From assembly GCA_030267565.1 (NCBI GenBank), contig BRXU01000020.1, positions 1,877,501-1,941,500 of the forward strand: 64,000 nt of DNA, in the 5' to 3' direction. The first letter of the stretch is position 1. Every line of letters starts with the position of its first letter. This stretch comes from Pleodorina starrii. Its lineage: Eukaryota; Chlorophyta; Chlorophyceae; Chlamydomonadales; Volvocaceae. Under the pieces are notes generated by a model. The model saw only the letters and a list, made by a program, of their open reading frames with translations. It searched no databases and was not told the origin of the DNA. Positions 34,501 through 46,655 of this stretch are shown piece after piece. Position numbers and translations under genes: made by a program.

Positions 34501-35278
34501 ACAAGTTGACGCACGAGCTCCAAATAGAGCGACCGGACGGCAAGACCGCAATCAGAGGCAGGTAAGTTGAGATAGAGAACCCAGTGATAACTACTAACTG
34601 GGAGACCTGCCCCACCTACCATGGCCAAACCACGTTCGTTGCCCCCTCCCGCCGTGCATCCCGCCAACACCTCATAACTCATACATACACGCAGCGCCCA
34701 TTGACTCCGCCCCGCCCGGACTCTCCTCGCTCGAAAGGCAGCCCCCGGCGGCGGTAGGTGGATCTGCCACGTGATGGAGATGTAGGTCGGGTGCATGTGT
34801 AGCGACGACCGACTGCAGCTCGTAAGATACAAAGAGAGTGAGTGAGTGAGCGATCGAGCGAACGGTCACAAATAAACTTCGTTCAGGTTGTTCCCACCCT
34901 GCTACACGCATTTTTAGCCCAGCAGCACGCAAGCAAGAACATGCAGTTCGTTCCCTTCAACACAGATACATACACTTCCTCAGCCCAGCAACACGCTACG
35001 CATGTCTGTGACAGTGAATGAAGCTACCGAGGCGGGCACACCATGCCGGCAACGAAGGCCCAGGAAGGCCCGCCCGGCTGTACCAAATGCATGCTGCTAC
35101 CATGGCGCATACACACACACGAGCACACGGGTTTTCACCACATTCTTCACCCCACATGTCCGTCTTGGTTTTGACACGACAACGGTCCTGGCGAAGAAAA
35201 CCACAAGATGCGGTAGTGCTATACCAAAAGACGTCAGTATCCACGGACATGTATGTGCATATTTAGTGTTGCGTTTGG
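31516..35278. other. non-coding part of duplicated block A
   Basis: No gene was recognised. Homologous positions in copy B drift apart with many indels, and no frame is conserved between the copies, which argues against hidden exons. A TGTAA at 31819-31823 corresponds to the presumed polyadenylation signal of the reductase in copy B. Confidence 0.5.
33245..33685 (+). mobile_element. tRNA-derived SINE with target-site duplication
   Basis: The element body at 33254-33676 is flanked by the 9-bp direct repeat TAATCACAT (33245-33253 and 33677-33685). Near its 5' end GATTCGATTCC (33304-33314) matches the pol III B box with one mismatch. GGTCT at 33263 and AGACC at 33320-33324 can pair as a tRNA-like acceptor stem. 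The 3' end is a (ACATA)n tail preceded by CACTGTAACA, resembling the CCATGTAACAAA end of the local LINE. The paralogous site near 55300-55325 lacks the insertion. Confidence 0.85.
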
Positions 35279-35357
35279 ACTGTTCAGTAGCTTCACGGCC
35301 CAAACCAGGGCTGGGATGCCGCCAGCATGGGCAATAGCGGCAAATCGGGTGGCATCT
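35279..35357 (-). pseudogene. orphan ARM-repeat remnant
   Basis: On the minus strand this reads AAIAHAGGIPALV..VKLLNS, a recognisable ARM unit with a 7-bp insertion. It lies 35 bp beyond the stop codon of the HET/ARM gene and in another frame. Between them (35395-35470) a 30-bp unit GCCAAAGCCCGCG(C/A)..TTTGA is repeated. The gene's original C terminus has apparently been eroded. Confidence 0.7.
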
Positions 35358-35391
35358 GAAATAACATGTGATTGTTTTGAGCTGGATTTGC

Positions 35392-38300
35392 CTAAGCCCG
35401 CGCGCTTTGAGCTTGAATAGCCAAAGCCCGCGCGGTTTGATCTTGATTCGCCAAAGCCCGCGACGCCCACCTTCGTACGCCGGTGTCCCAGCTGTCATGC
35501 ACTAGCTTCACTAGGAGAGAGGTTTCGACAGCCTTATCAATGGCGACCCGGTTGGCATCATTTTCAGATAGATTCGCCAAAGCCCGCGCTGCCCACTGCT
35601 GCACGCCGGTGTTTGAGCTGTCCAGTAGCTTCACCAGGGGTGGGATGCCGCCAGCCTTGGCAATCAAGACCATGCTGGCTTCATATTTATCAGCCAGAGC
35701 CGCCAAAGCCCTTGCTGCCTGCTCCTGCACGTCGGTGTTCCAGCTGTCCAGTAGTCTCACCAGGGGTGGAATGCCGCCAGCGTTGGCAATGGCGGCCCGG
35801 TTTGCTATGTTGATATTGGCAAATGTTGCAAGGGAGCCGGCTGCTATCATGTGCAAATCGGTACGACTATCTGGACGGTTCAGGAGCCCCACCAGAGGAC
35901 GGATGTCGCTAACAATGAAGGCCTGGTTGGCATCATTTGCAGCCAGCTTCGCCAAAGCCCGCGCTGCCTGCTCCTGCACGCCGGTGTCCGAGCTGTCTAG
36001 CACTAGCTTCAACAGGGGAGAGATGCCGTCAGCCTGAACAATGGCGGCCTGGTTGGCATCATTCACAGATAGATTCGCCAAAGCCCGCGCTGCCTGCTCC
36101 TGCACGCCGGTGTCTGAGCTGTTCAGTAGCTTCACCAGGGGAGGGATGCCGCCAGCGTTGGCAATGGCGACCTGGTTGGCATCATTCACAGCTAGATTCG
36201 CCAAAGCCCACGCCGCCCACTTCTGCACGCCGATGTCCGAGCTGCCCCGCACTCGCTTCACCAGGGGAGGGATGCCGTCAGCCTTAGCAATGGCGACCTG
36301 GTTGGCATCATTTTCCGCTAGCTTCGCCAAAGCTCGCGCTGCCTGCTCCTGCACGCCGGTGTCTGAGCTGTTCAGTACCTTCACCAGGGGTGGGATGCCG
36401 CCAGCGTTGGCAATGGCGACCTGGTTGGCATCATTTTCAGCTAGATTCGCCAAAGCCCACGCCGTCCACTTCTGCACGCCGATGTCCGAGCTGCCCCGCA
36501 CTCGCTTCATCAGAGGAGGGATGCCGTCAGCCTTAGCCATGGCGACCTGGTTGGCATCATTTTCCGCTAGCTTCGCCAAAGCTCGCGCTGCCTGCTCTTG
36601 CACGCCGGTGTCTGAGCTGTTCAGTAGCTTCACCAGGGGTGGGATGCCGCCAGCGTTGGCAATGGCGACCTGGTTGGCATCATTCACAGCTAGATTCGCC
36701 AAAGCCCACGCCGCCCACTTCTGCACGCCGATGTCCGAGCTGCCCCGCACTCGCTTCACCAGAGGAGGGATGCCCGCAGCCTGAGCAATGGAGTCCTGGT
36801 TGGCATCATTTTCCGCTAGCTTCGCCAAAGCTCGCGCTGCCTGCGTCTGCAAGCCGGTGTCTGAGCTGTCCAGTAGCTTCACCAGGGGTGGGATGCCGCC
36901 AGTATTGGCAATGGCGGCCTGGTTGGCATCATTTTCCGCTAGCTTCGCCAAAGCCCCCGCTGCCTGCGTCTGCAAGCCGGTGTCTGAGCTGTCCAGTAGC
37001 TTCACCAGGGGAGGGATGCCGCCAGCCTCAGCAATGGCGACCCGGTTGGCATCATTCACAGCTAGCTTCGCCAAAGCCCCCGCTGCCTGCTGCTGCAAGC
37101 CGGTGTCTGAGCTGTCCAGTAGCTTCACCAGGGGTGGGATGCCGCCAGTATTGGCAATGGCGGCCTGGTTGGCATCATTTTCCGCTAGCTTCGCCAAAGC
37201 CCCCGCTGCCTGCTGCTGCAAGCCGGTGTCTGAGCTGTCCAGTAGCTTCACCAGGGGAGGGATGCCGCCAGCCTTAGCAATGGCGACCTGGTTGGCATCA
37301 TTTACAGCTAGCTTCGCCAAAGCCCCCGCTGCCTGCTGCTGCAAGCCGGTGTCTGAGCTGTCCAGTAGCTTCACCAGGGGAGGGATGCCGCCAGCCTTAG
37401 CAATGGCGACCCGCCGGTTGGCATCATTTTCCGCTAGACTAGCCAAAGCTCGCGCTGCCTGCTCCTGGATGCCGGTGTCTGAGCTGTCCAGCAGCTTCAC
37501 CAGGGGTGGGATGCCGCCAGCGTTGGCAATGGCGACGTTGTTGGCATCATCTTGAGCTAGCGTCATCAGGGACATCGCTGCTTTTTTTTTAATATTTATA
37601 TCCCTGCTCTTCAAAAGGCCCACTAGGCGTGTGATTTCGGCTGCTTGGGCTCCAACCTTGTTGGTGTTCCCACACAATACGAGGGCCTGCACACAAGTAG
37701 CGATGAGCGAGGGAAACAAGCAAACATGCTAGCTTATTACCTTCGTTGCAATATACAGTGAAAGCATTCAACCATACATGGCATGTATGGCAGAGCAGCA
37801 GCAGCTGCAGCAGAGAGTGGCAAGCAGCTGCTGCACCCTGGCGCTGCTCTGTCAGTTACAATAATGATGTCTTGATTGGCTCCCATTATTCCCCGATGCA
37901 AATGGAGCCTCTTTCATGGCTGGTTTGCCGTTGATGGGCACGCAAGACCGCAGCTTCAGGACCTTAATAGTTGGACATATACATATGTACTGCTCATGAA
38001 ACCGCGCACTTCAGTTTAGTGTGGGCGATATTCAAGCATGTCATCATATTATCCCGGCAAACCCAACAGGCTGAGTTGTTTTTTCGTAGGTACTACCTGT
38101 AGTACAGTTTTGCCCAGCACCTAGCTACCTCAGATTGATCAGGCCGCATCAAAGCAACAGGGAGGGGGGCCGTGAACCCTAACGGAAACACAAATATTAT
38201 ACCGGATAGATAACGCACAAAAGAGCTAATTGAGAGCAACTATCATCTCCCCCACTCCCTTAAACCCGTCCCCGACCCCATACCTACCCACAGTCACCTT

Positions 38301-41300
38301 TCCCCCCTTCCCACATCCGTCCTCCCCTGCTCCAATCCCCGACCGCGCCGCCGTCCCCTACCCACACTACCCTTCCCCCCCACGCACAGCTCACACCCTC
38401 CCGCCGTCCCCCGACTTCGATCGTGGACAACCCCCACTCGCTCGCCCCGCCCACTTCCCACCCACTCAACCTTTGCCCCATTTTTTAAGCATTGGACATC
38501 CAACACTTCGCTGCAAGCCATCGGTCGCTGGAGTACCTGTTTATTTGTCCGTGGCCATGATGATGTACACGAGCTAGATTTCCTTACTTGTGAAAAGTCT
38601 GAACTATTCGGGTGGGCAACTGCCACAAACCAGGGCAGAGTCGTCTGTATTTTTTCGACTCGACTATATTTTCGGAATTAACGTGGAATAAACGTGGCCG
38701 ACCCTGCCTAAAAGCAGCGGAGGGTACACGAGCTTACGGTGCGGTGGCAGCAGCGCTCCGTCACACGGTCAATCAACGTTGCTGATCTTTTGATGACGCG
38801 GATGGATCCAGCGAAGGTACCACCATGCGTGTTCCCGACGCATTCTTGTCATGAACGAACCGGCGGGTCTTGTGTTCTTGTGTCCGGTTCAGTGGGAAAT
38901 TGAGACCGGTCAGCTGCTGTAAATGTATGCGTGTATACGTATGTATACCTCTAACAGCAGGAAGGAAATGATTTGAAAGGGTAGGTCAGGGCTGTCCAGA
39001 TCGGCCCCGTGCGTGGCCACCCATATGGGTACCGTACGTAGTCCCTCGCCATACAGAACAGAACGGCACTCACCAGCCACCACTGAGAAGCCGTTGGCGC
39101 AGCCTCCAGCTTGTCCTGCTGTCGGTCCTGCGTCAGGTTCATGATACATACATGTCACCCAATCTATCTATCTTCAGACAGTACGTATAGTGCGTGGAGG
39201 TGTGGGTGTGGGTATTCGCATACATACATAGCTTGCAGAGCTGCGGTGCGTGTATACCCGCCCACGTGTCAAGTAAATCGATCGGCATCTATCAATCCCG
39301 CCATTTATCATTAATAACAATTCACACTTATCTATCGTATTAATCACAGCAGCATTGACTGCACATACAGGTTATTGGTGCATCTGCGTGTTGATGGCAT
39401 GTATGATGACTAGGTAAAGCGCAATCTCGTTGTGAGGGGGTTCGTGCACACGTGCGTACAGGTAGATACGTAGACAGGCATGAATACGTGACAGGCTGAT
39501 GACGGAGGTTGGTGCATTTATTTCTCTTATGCCAGAGAAAAGCGCTCCGGGCCAGCACCAATCGATTATACACAGCTTCTCCGCTTCAATGTTAATGATT
39601 GCATGTATAGTCGATATTTAGGCATCAGACGCATCATCACACAGCTGGCATGGCGTCATTAGATAGGGAAGTGAACCTTCAGCATGACTGCTTACCATCT
39701 CCGGCGCAATCCCCAACTGCGCGTACATGCCCTGGACATAGGTGCCCTTGTCGCCGCCTGCAGTCTCTGCGAGGTCGTCCAGTGCCATCCGCAGCCCCGC
39801 CTCAGAGCGCTGGTCGAGTCGCTTCCAGCAGAAGTAGGAGTAGATGGCCCACACACGGTCCGCCTCGGACCAGGCCTGGTAGATGCCAGAACGTGCCTCC
39901 TGCCCCAGGTACATCTTCAGCCATTCCCGAGTGGGAGCCTCCTCCAGGTTGCTGGGCGATAGCCACACACCGACAGCTGCCACGCAGAGGTCCGCAACCT
40001 TGTCCTCCAGACCATCGCAAGCTTCGGCCTGCACGCCACCGAGCCGGACAGCTTTGGCCAGTGGGCCGAGCACTTCTTTCAACAGCCCAGCTGCATTCTG
40101 GCCGAGCATCTTCTTGTAGATAATGGATGAATCCTTATCTTCGGTGCTCTTCACCATGGCGTCCACGACCATCCCCAGCCAGCTCTCGAGCGACAGCCAG
40201 TTGCACAGGCCCTCACTGCGGCCATGGCGCGCCATGCGTTCTGCCAGTGTCCACACACGGCCGAAGTACTCCCGCCCAGCAGTCCTGTTCTTCTCGAGGA
40301 TGGCCCCGATGACGGACTCCGCCACCGCACACTGGAGGGACTCGGTCTCATCGGCTGCTGCTGCGCTTGCGCGTGTGCCTAGGACTTTCCGTGCCTCGTC
40401 AAGGATGACCCCCACGGGGCCCTCTGGCAGGTCCTCGAATGTTGGCAGGATGTACATGAAGCGTGCACGCGCATAGAAGACTTTGCTCCTAAGCACTTCC
40501 ACCATCGAGTCCACAGAGTAGTCCTGAGGCACGCAGGACCTGAAAACAGTGGCAGGCACATACGGTACGCACAAGTTGTAAATGAGTGGCTATATGTAAC
40601 GTATATTATAAGTATAATTATCGTTACACTATACGTACCGGTCGAGTGTTCGTTGTCCTGTAGGGAAATGTTTGTGAGCGTAGACGTTTGCGATATGCCG
40701 AGACAGATTCTTCACGTACAGCAGCAAAGTTGGTGCAAGAGCTGCTGGTCCAGAGCTGGTCCAGGGTTCCCAAGCTAAGTTTGCGAGCTGTCGCCGTCAC
40801 ATAGCTCTACATGCGGCGGCGAGCCAGTACATGTGAAGCGGTGGGCCATCCAACTTATTTGCTATTTTTAACCCTCGGAGTACATAAATAAATAATAGCA
40901 TAGCCTCTTCATAAACCGTATATCAACTTGATAAGCTCGCGGTCCTTACGGAGTTTCCCCTTACTCGGCTATATATGTTCTGAAGAAATCAAGATATGCT
41001 AATAATCCGGTTGGACTTCGGTGGGCCCGGTGTTTATCTGCTCCATGCTAAGGGTTGTCTTGCGCATGCAAAATGATGACAGCGGCCGCTGCGGTACTGA
41101 AAGGAGGCGGTGGATGGGGCGCGCACCAACTGCGCAGAAAGATCACCACTTCGGTACGTAACGTAAGGCTGGAAGACGGCAAGACCGGTAACAATAATAA
41201 TAAGAATAAGAATAATAATAAGAATAAGAATAAGCCGAGGCGTGCGTGGGTTATGGGAGCGTGCTTACGTTCCATTAGCCTGCCGCATGCGGGTGACAAC

Positions 41301-44300
41301 GATAATGTTAAGTGCATGGTCGTGGGGGTTGTTGCAGATACTCAGCAAAATAAGATGGCCACCCTGGTGCCATATGTATGGTACGTACTCGATCGCTCCA
41401 TCTCTACATGCTCATCACTCACCAGTCGATCCAGACATACTCGGCCCCGCTGTCGACTGCATGTTGAAGCGTTGCCTTGAGCTCCCGGAACTGAATATCC
41501 GACATGGGGGAGAAGCCCGGCTCATTGGCCCCTGGCTTCCGCTTCGCCCAGCGCCAGCTGATTGTCACCACCCGCTTCCACAGCTCGTCGTCTGTGTCCG
41601 CATACGGGACCTGCAGCCAGTGCCCACTGCGCTTAATAATAACATAAATACATTTTTGGGCATCTCATTATTCTCGATCGGAAGACACATAATTAGTTGG
41701 TGGGGTGTCAGCTTCCTTGAAGCCGGAAAAAGGGCGGGGCCCCGTGAAATCCGTACGGGTGGAGTTGAGTGCTAGGGACTTGGGTCGAACTGCTGGTTGC
41801 CCGCGCGCTGCATGCCTAAGCGAGAACGTCTCTGGGGCTCTGACAATCAACGTGGTTTCGGGCAGTTTCACCGGGAGAGGTTCGAGATGCAATCGAACCG
41901 AGTCAGCTGCTGATGGGGCTTCGGCCCTGCCCGGCGAATGGTCCCCGTGATCAAGGTGACCGTCTGTCACCGTGTCACGTACGTTAGTTGTGATAGATGT
42001 AGCCGAAAGGCGGCGCGGAATGTACGTCCGGCTGAACAGGTTGGCTCCTGTCCACTCAATTCCGTGCGGTATTCCCACCCCGCATCCTAGGGACTTGGGA
42101 GTGTTAGGTAGGCGTGCGAGTCGAAAGAGACTAAGTTATTAAGGGGTCTGTCCTCTATCTACTTGCGCGGGAGACCCAAATGGGGGCCACAGATCTTCAG
42201 CAGCTCTTGTCAGCGGATCTTGACATACAGCCATACATGACTTGGATCCGTCCCGCCCCGGTCGGGTGTAACCCGTACAGTACGGCCTTTTTTCCCAACC
42301 CCAACCCCTCCGCGTGCCATCCTCAGGATTACATCGATTAGATATTCAAAGCCGTCGTGAAGTCGCGCGCGCGTCTCGAAGTTATGACGTAATGTCACTA
42401 TTACAACATACTAGGTACGCAGAGAACATCCACGCACTTCTATTAAGGCTTGCCGACTGGACTTGCTTGTTGGGCGGCCCGCAGAAGACCGCATATGTGT
42501 GCATTTGCGTGCAGCTTGGCGTCCATCCAACAACCAGCTTGTCCCTCATAGTTTGTCAGGGTTTGTCCCTTGCAACCTTTGTTGTTCTTCATTTGTTAGA
42601 GGCGCTTCATTCGCACTGCGCTGGGGCCCCGCCAAAAAGATTCGATGAAGGGCCACTGGCAGCAGCTGGGTGTTTTTTAGCATGCCCTCACAAGGAATGG
42701 TGCCCGTTCCTCGTACGTGATGAGCAGGCATGATTCCTGCTGAACTTCGTGCCCGAGGAAAGATTGCGCACGCGCGCCGCCGCCGTCACTGACCTGCAGC
42801 GCCTCGGCCTCTGCATCGACGTCCTCATACACCTTGAGCTGGCTCCAATTGAGGACGGCTGCGATCTTCAGCAGCCGCATGTCTGCCCGGCGGATTGCTA
42901 GCGGCATGCTGTAGTGCAGCTGGGCCGGCAGTCTGCCCAGAGCCTGGCCGGCCTGGCCGCCCCCCGTTAGGTGGGGTTGCCCAAGAGCCGCCGCCGTGGT
43001 CGGCGCCTTCACCTGGCTGGCGATGCCCTCATGAACGGCCTGTGGTTAATCATGCATGCATGGATGTACATTTACATACATAGGCACAGGGAATGAAGGC
43101 AGCAGGTGACATATAGTAATGGTTCTGGAAGCAAAAACTATCTAGACACACTATATCTACAGTGAATGCATGCACTGGTGGGGTAATAATGAGATCATTC
43201 GTGCATGGATGGTACCCAGCAGAAGCAGCTCGCGTGTATGATGCCTTTAAGTTCACCCAACCAGCAAAACTCTCACTGGGGCCACTACGTCTTTACGTAC
43301 ATTTGATTTGCTTGTGAGTGCCGAATGGATTTCAACGGCGCGCGGTCCGTCTCCGTTCTTGCTCAATTCATGCTAACCACTGCTGACCACTGCTTTTGGA
43401 GGATAACTAGTAATAATCGGCATTAACAACGGTCGCGCGCACGTGTGCCCGTGCGTGGGCATGCAGGCAGGGCAATGGTGAATGCGGTGCAGAGACGCGA
43501 CTGGTGAGGGCTGAGGGGCCATCGCGAACGGCCATATCCTTGCCAGGCTGCCACATTAGGCAGTGCCCTAGCACTAACCGCCGGTGGGTCCCATGGGACC
43601 AACCCTCCCTCAATGATGAGCGGACACGAGGGAGGGTGCTGGTCTGCAGTCGGCAGGCCCGTGAGGTTCTGAGTTGACTCAGAATGCGCCAGCGCAGGAC
43701 CCCAGTGGTCCCTCATTGTAACTCCCGCATCCTCTGAGGGGCTGCTGTGTAATGCATGCCCTTGAAGGCGGGCTTTCTCCAGTTGAAGTATGTTTTTACC
43801 ATCTTGCTAGTGTATTCGACCGTGATTGTGGATGGGTCGGACGCACGGGACTTGACAACACGTACGCACCGGCCAAACATCGCATTATTAGGGCTTCCTG
43901 CCCATCGTCCCGTTTCTTCAGATACCAATTTAATTATATTTATAGTAGTTCATTCTTACAGCGGCTGACTGCGGCATCTGACGATATCTGTCCGACGAGG
44001 TACGACCCACGCGCGCACGCCGCGGCTCAGCCCTCCGCCCTGCGCGCTGGTGGGTCCTCACGTATCCACGCGGGGCCGCCCATCATACGTATTCCTTCCT
44101 GTTCGTCTGACTTGTAAAGTAGTCCGTAAGCGGCTTCACGGACCCTGCTGCATCGTCCACAGCCTGCTGCATCAGCCATTTCCAGAAGTGCTGCGAAGTT
44201 GCTATGTTCCTCTTCACCTCCCTTCACGTGGAGTTTACTCGACTTTTCTCGCTTGACTTTTCTCGCCGCCGCTCGATGGCCCAGCGTTCCCACTTTAAAG

Positions 44301-44456
44301 CGTTAAGGGCGACAGCGGGATAGCTATTATACCAATATAAAAGTAACGCGTATGCTTGTTCAAACTAACCTTCAGCAAGTCCTTGGTCTTCGGCTTGTCA
44401 TCAGGATGCGCCTGCTGACGGTGTTGCGGGACCACTCGCGAAGAAGAAGCTCCCAT
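35392..44456 (-). CDS. N-myristoylated HET-like domain / ARM-repeat protein
   Basis: Minus-strand exons: 44456-44370, 44211-44089, 43039-42794, 41610-41423, 40539-39696, 39127-39074, possibly 38536-38471, and 37686-35392 (about 1300 residues). All junctions are GT-AG and phases agree. An optional 17-codon exon at 43850-43800 also fits. Exon 1 starts MGASSSR, a strong N-myristoylation signal. Exons 4-5 form a HET-like domain: VVTISWRW, then YVWIDWSCVPQDYSVDSM split across the intron, ARFMYILPTF, and EYFGRVWTLAERMAR, equivalent to the fungal HET R.WT.QE motif. A helical region (NWLSLESWLGMVV..) follows. The last exon encodes about 17 ARM repeats of 41-42 residues (AGGIPPLVKLLDSSDTGVQ..AARALA.LA.NDANQ), as in membrane-anchored Vac8-type proteins. 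HET domains are TIR-like effectors in fungal non-self recognition. A recognition role here is inference. Exons before 37686 are individually well supported; their membership in one gene rests on phase and motif continuity. Confidence 0.75.
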
Positions 44457-45237
44457 TATTAAATGACTATAGGTTTTATAAGACTAGTACATTGTGATTT
44501 TGTAAGGCTGGAACTATTGCATAAATTGGAGGTTCATACCGCCGTTCGATCTATTTCGTGCGCCGGCAAAGTCATTTACTGCGTAACTTGCTTGCATATT
44601 TTGTGCTTACACGTATTTTGTAGCTCCGAACATGCCTTCCTTATGATCCATATATAAGGATAAGGTCCACTCGTACGGAATGCCAAAGCTAGTATTGAGA
44701 CCTAAACAGAGCCAAACATAGCTAGACAGGTCAAGCTAAAGCTAATCAGAGGTAAGAGTTTAGGATCACTTCTAGCGGCCGGAGGCCTCAGGCCTCCGGA
44801 TAGTTTGGTGCTGGACGATGCCATAGGGCAAGCATGTTCTAATCAACGTCAACAAACAACAATACTCCCCAATCTGTGCTCAATTCAGCACCAATTCTAC
44901 AGACGTTCCAGGACGCCACTGGGGCGCGCCTGGACTGGTCACACCGCCGCAGCGGCCGCTATTACCCGGGCTGGATACTGACGCCGACATGGATTGTTGC
45001 CCAACAAGTTGTCGAATAGATCAATGAATATGCAGGAAATGAGGATTCGAATAGATCAATGGATATACAAAAAATGCGGGTTGTTGCGATTGCGCAATTG
45101 CGGATCCTATCGGCAAGTTGTTGGGCGCTTCCTATGCAACGAAGGTGCTCCACCCCCTCCAATACTGGGTCAGAGACGGCGGCGGCCACGCCAGTCTGTC
45201 ACGCGTGCGCCGACACCCCTGGCGCCTTGCCTCACTG
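44457..45237. other. upstream flank of the HET/ARM gene
   Basis: AT-richer sequence contains the promoter of the minus-strand gene; no TATA box was assigned. A perfect palindrome, CGGAGGCCTCAGGCCTCCG, lies at 44780-44798. Confidence 0.4.
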
Positions 45238-45365
45238 ATGACAGCGGCCACAGGGGCAAGCGGAACGGTCGATCGGGAGATAGGGGCAACAGAGGCAAGC
45301 GGAACGGTCGATCGGGAGACAGCGGCCACAGGGGCAACCGGAACGGTCGATCGGGAGACAGCGGA
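45238..45365 (+). repeat. 39-bp tandem repeat
   Basis: A little over three copies of GACAGCGGCCACAGGGGCAA plus GCGGAACGGTCGATCGGGA. In one frame each unit reads GDSGHRGKRNGRS. It lies just upstream of the LINE reverse-transcriptase relic. Confidence 0.85.
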
Positions 45366-45369
45366 CTGA

Positions 45370-45720
45370 AGAAGCCATCGGGGGTTAGCAGTGCGCGCGT
45401 GGGCTGCGTGTTGGCCAAATGCTATGCGGCAGTCCTGGAGAGGCGCCTACCCAAGTCCGCGCAATCCGAATACCGAAACCATACCAGTGCGGCATTGGTG
45501 CCAGGCCCTCAGCAGGCATGCATCATCATCTCCTTGCGTTGCGACACTCTATGGCCCAATACGAGAGGCCACACAGGGCAGGATGGATTGTTGGTGTATG
45601 TGCCAGATCGATTTCGAGATTCGCATGGACCGGAACTTACTTCAGATGAAGGTGAGAGAACGCGATTTATCAGGGTGGATTGCAACGCGGCGGATTGTAA
45701 GGCGGCGGTCACAATACCGT
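45370..45720 (+). mobile_element. LINE reverse-transcriptase relic
   Basis: Reading VGCVLAKCYAAVLERRLPK (about 45402-45458) matches the conserved region before the first catalytic block of non-LTR reverse transcriptases. In shifted frames HHHLLALRHSMAQYERPHRA and QIDFEIRMDRNLL then resemble the RHL..K and DFEKAFD.V.R..L blocks, with the key aspartates not all retained. Several frameshifts show it is dead. The polymerase YADD block was not found. Confidence 0.6.
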
Positions 45721-45859
45721 ACAGATAGATGCCGTACAAAGAGGTTCCTCGCTTCACACAGGAACATATGCCGACGTGTGTATATGGCCATTTTTGTCTT
45801 CCCTTTGTGGAATTCTGGGTGGGATGGGCGCTTCGCAGCGACCGCGGCTTTCGGGCCGT

Positions 45860-46342
45860 TTAGCCTAGCGGTGCGGGGCGGGGTGGCGCTTCAGCTTGTC
45901 TTTGAGCTGGTTGCGCTGCTGCAGCGACAGACCCTCCCCCCCGCGGAAAAAGTCCTCGGGGGGCCGCGAGGGGAATGCCAGGCGGGGGGACGACAGCTCG
46001 TCGGGCGATCGATCCGCCATACCGGTATTGTTGTCGTACAACGAAACCCTGTCGTACTGATGCTTGGGAAGCGGTATGGGACTCTTCGTTTGGGGCAGCG
46101 GCCGCCTGGCGCTGCTGCTGGTTGTGGTTGTGGTTGGGCAGTTCGAGAATGCGGGGGCCGACGGAGGCGCGTAGCGACGCGGCTGCGGATTTGGGTCGTT
46201 GACGTTGCTGCGGATGGGAGGATGGCGAAGGGCCATGCTCGCCGGGAGACGGCGATGCTGCGTCTGACGGCGAGGGAGGGAACATTGGATGCGGCGGCTG
46301 CTTTGCCGCCGCGCGCTCGGCCGAGTCCAGGAAAGCCAGCAT
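45860..46342 (-). pseudogene. inverted partial copy of PACRG-like exon 1
   Basis: On the minus strand this repeats codons from MLAFLDSAERAAAKQPPHP to LKRHP of the PACRG-like gene (27520-27998). A frameshift falls in the QAAAAP region and short indels follow (QYDRVSLYDNNTGMADRSP versus QYGRVSLYDHSTADRSP). Similarity stops within a few bases of the exon 1 donor. The first 65 codons and the rest of the gene are absent, so it is not functional. Confidence 0.9.
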
Positions 46343-46354
46343 GCGCCAAATGAC

Positions 46355-46655
46355 CCCCGGACATTCCGACGTGTCGTACAGTCAATGTCTCAAACACCAT
46401 ATCGAAGCACCGCGCTACCCCCCTGCGTGCCACCTGCAAGGTGTATACACAATCATGGCTCAGCACTTCGGTTGCCATCACCGGTCAGAAGCCACACACC
46501 GGTTGCATCTAGCTGCCGGGCTGCCACCGCCACGCATCACTGAGGATGATGTGCTGTGGGGTTGCAGAACGAAACTCAAGTCGCCTTCCGCGAACAAGTT
46601 CCACCGCGGGTCCTGCTCAGGAAGCGTTGTTACGTGGCTGCAGGACATTGGAGCT
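46355..46655. repeat. inverted copy of the 26660-26965 block
   Basis: Shared strings include TGGCTCAGC, GGTTGCATCTAGCTGCCGGG, GTCGCCTTCCGCGAACAA and CTGCTCAGGAAGCG. In both places the block lies upstream of PACRG exon 1. Here the roughly 550 bp between block and exon in the original (26966-27519) are missing. Confidence 0.85.

Larger units (their letters stand above)
31100..37686. repeat. segmental duplication, copy A
   Basis: Landmarks occur in the same order and orientation as in 53250-62934: the penultimate exon of the aldo/keto reductase (31116-31166), the CGTACCCACCCGGGTCGTACC block (31870), TAAACACGGAGTGTCTA (32892), CTCGCGGGCGGTTA (33690), GAGATCAGC.AGCTGGTCTC (34410), CACACCATGCCGGCAACGAA (35037), and then a minus-strand ARM-repeat exon. 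Copy A has a SINE at 33254-33676 and an extra segment at about 32290-32745. It lacks about 330 bp, including the terminal reductase exon. Confidence 0.85.

Noticed and set aside
35483..37555. Several 180-255-codon plus-strand frames across the ARM region
   Set aside because: They are antisense shadows of the repetitive ARM exon (unit FTRGGMPPALAMA...), with no independent motif.
43713..43928. Open frame with VEYTSKMVKTYFNWRKPAFKG as an independent gene
   Set aside because: It lies in a HET/ARM intron; only the 17-codon part 43850-43800 has a usable acceptor and donor and is mentioned there as an optional exon.
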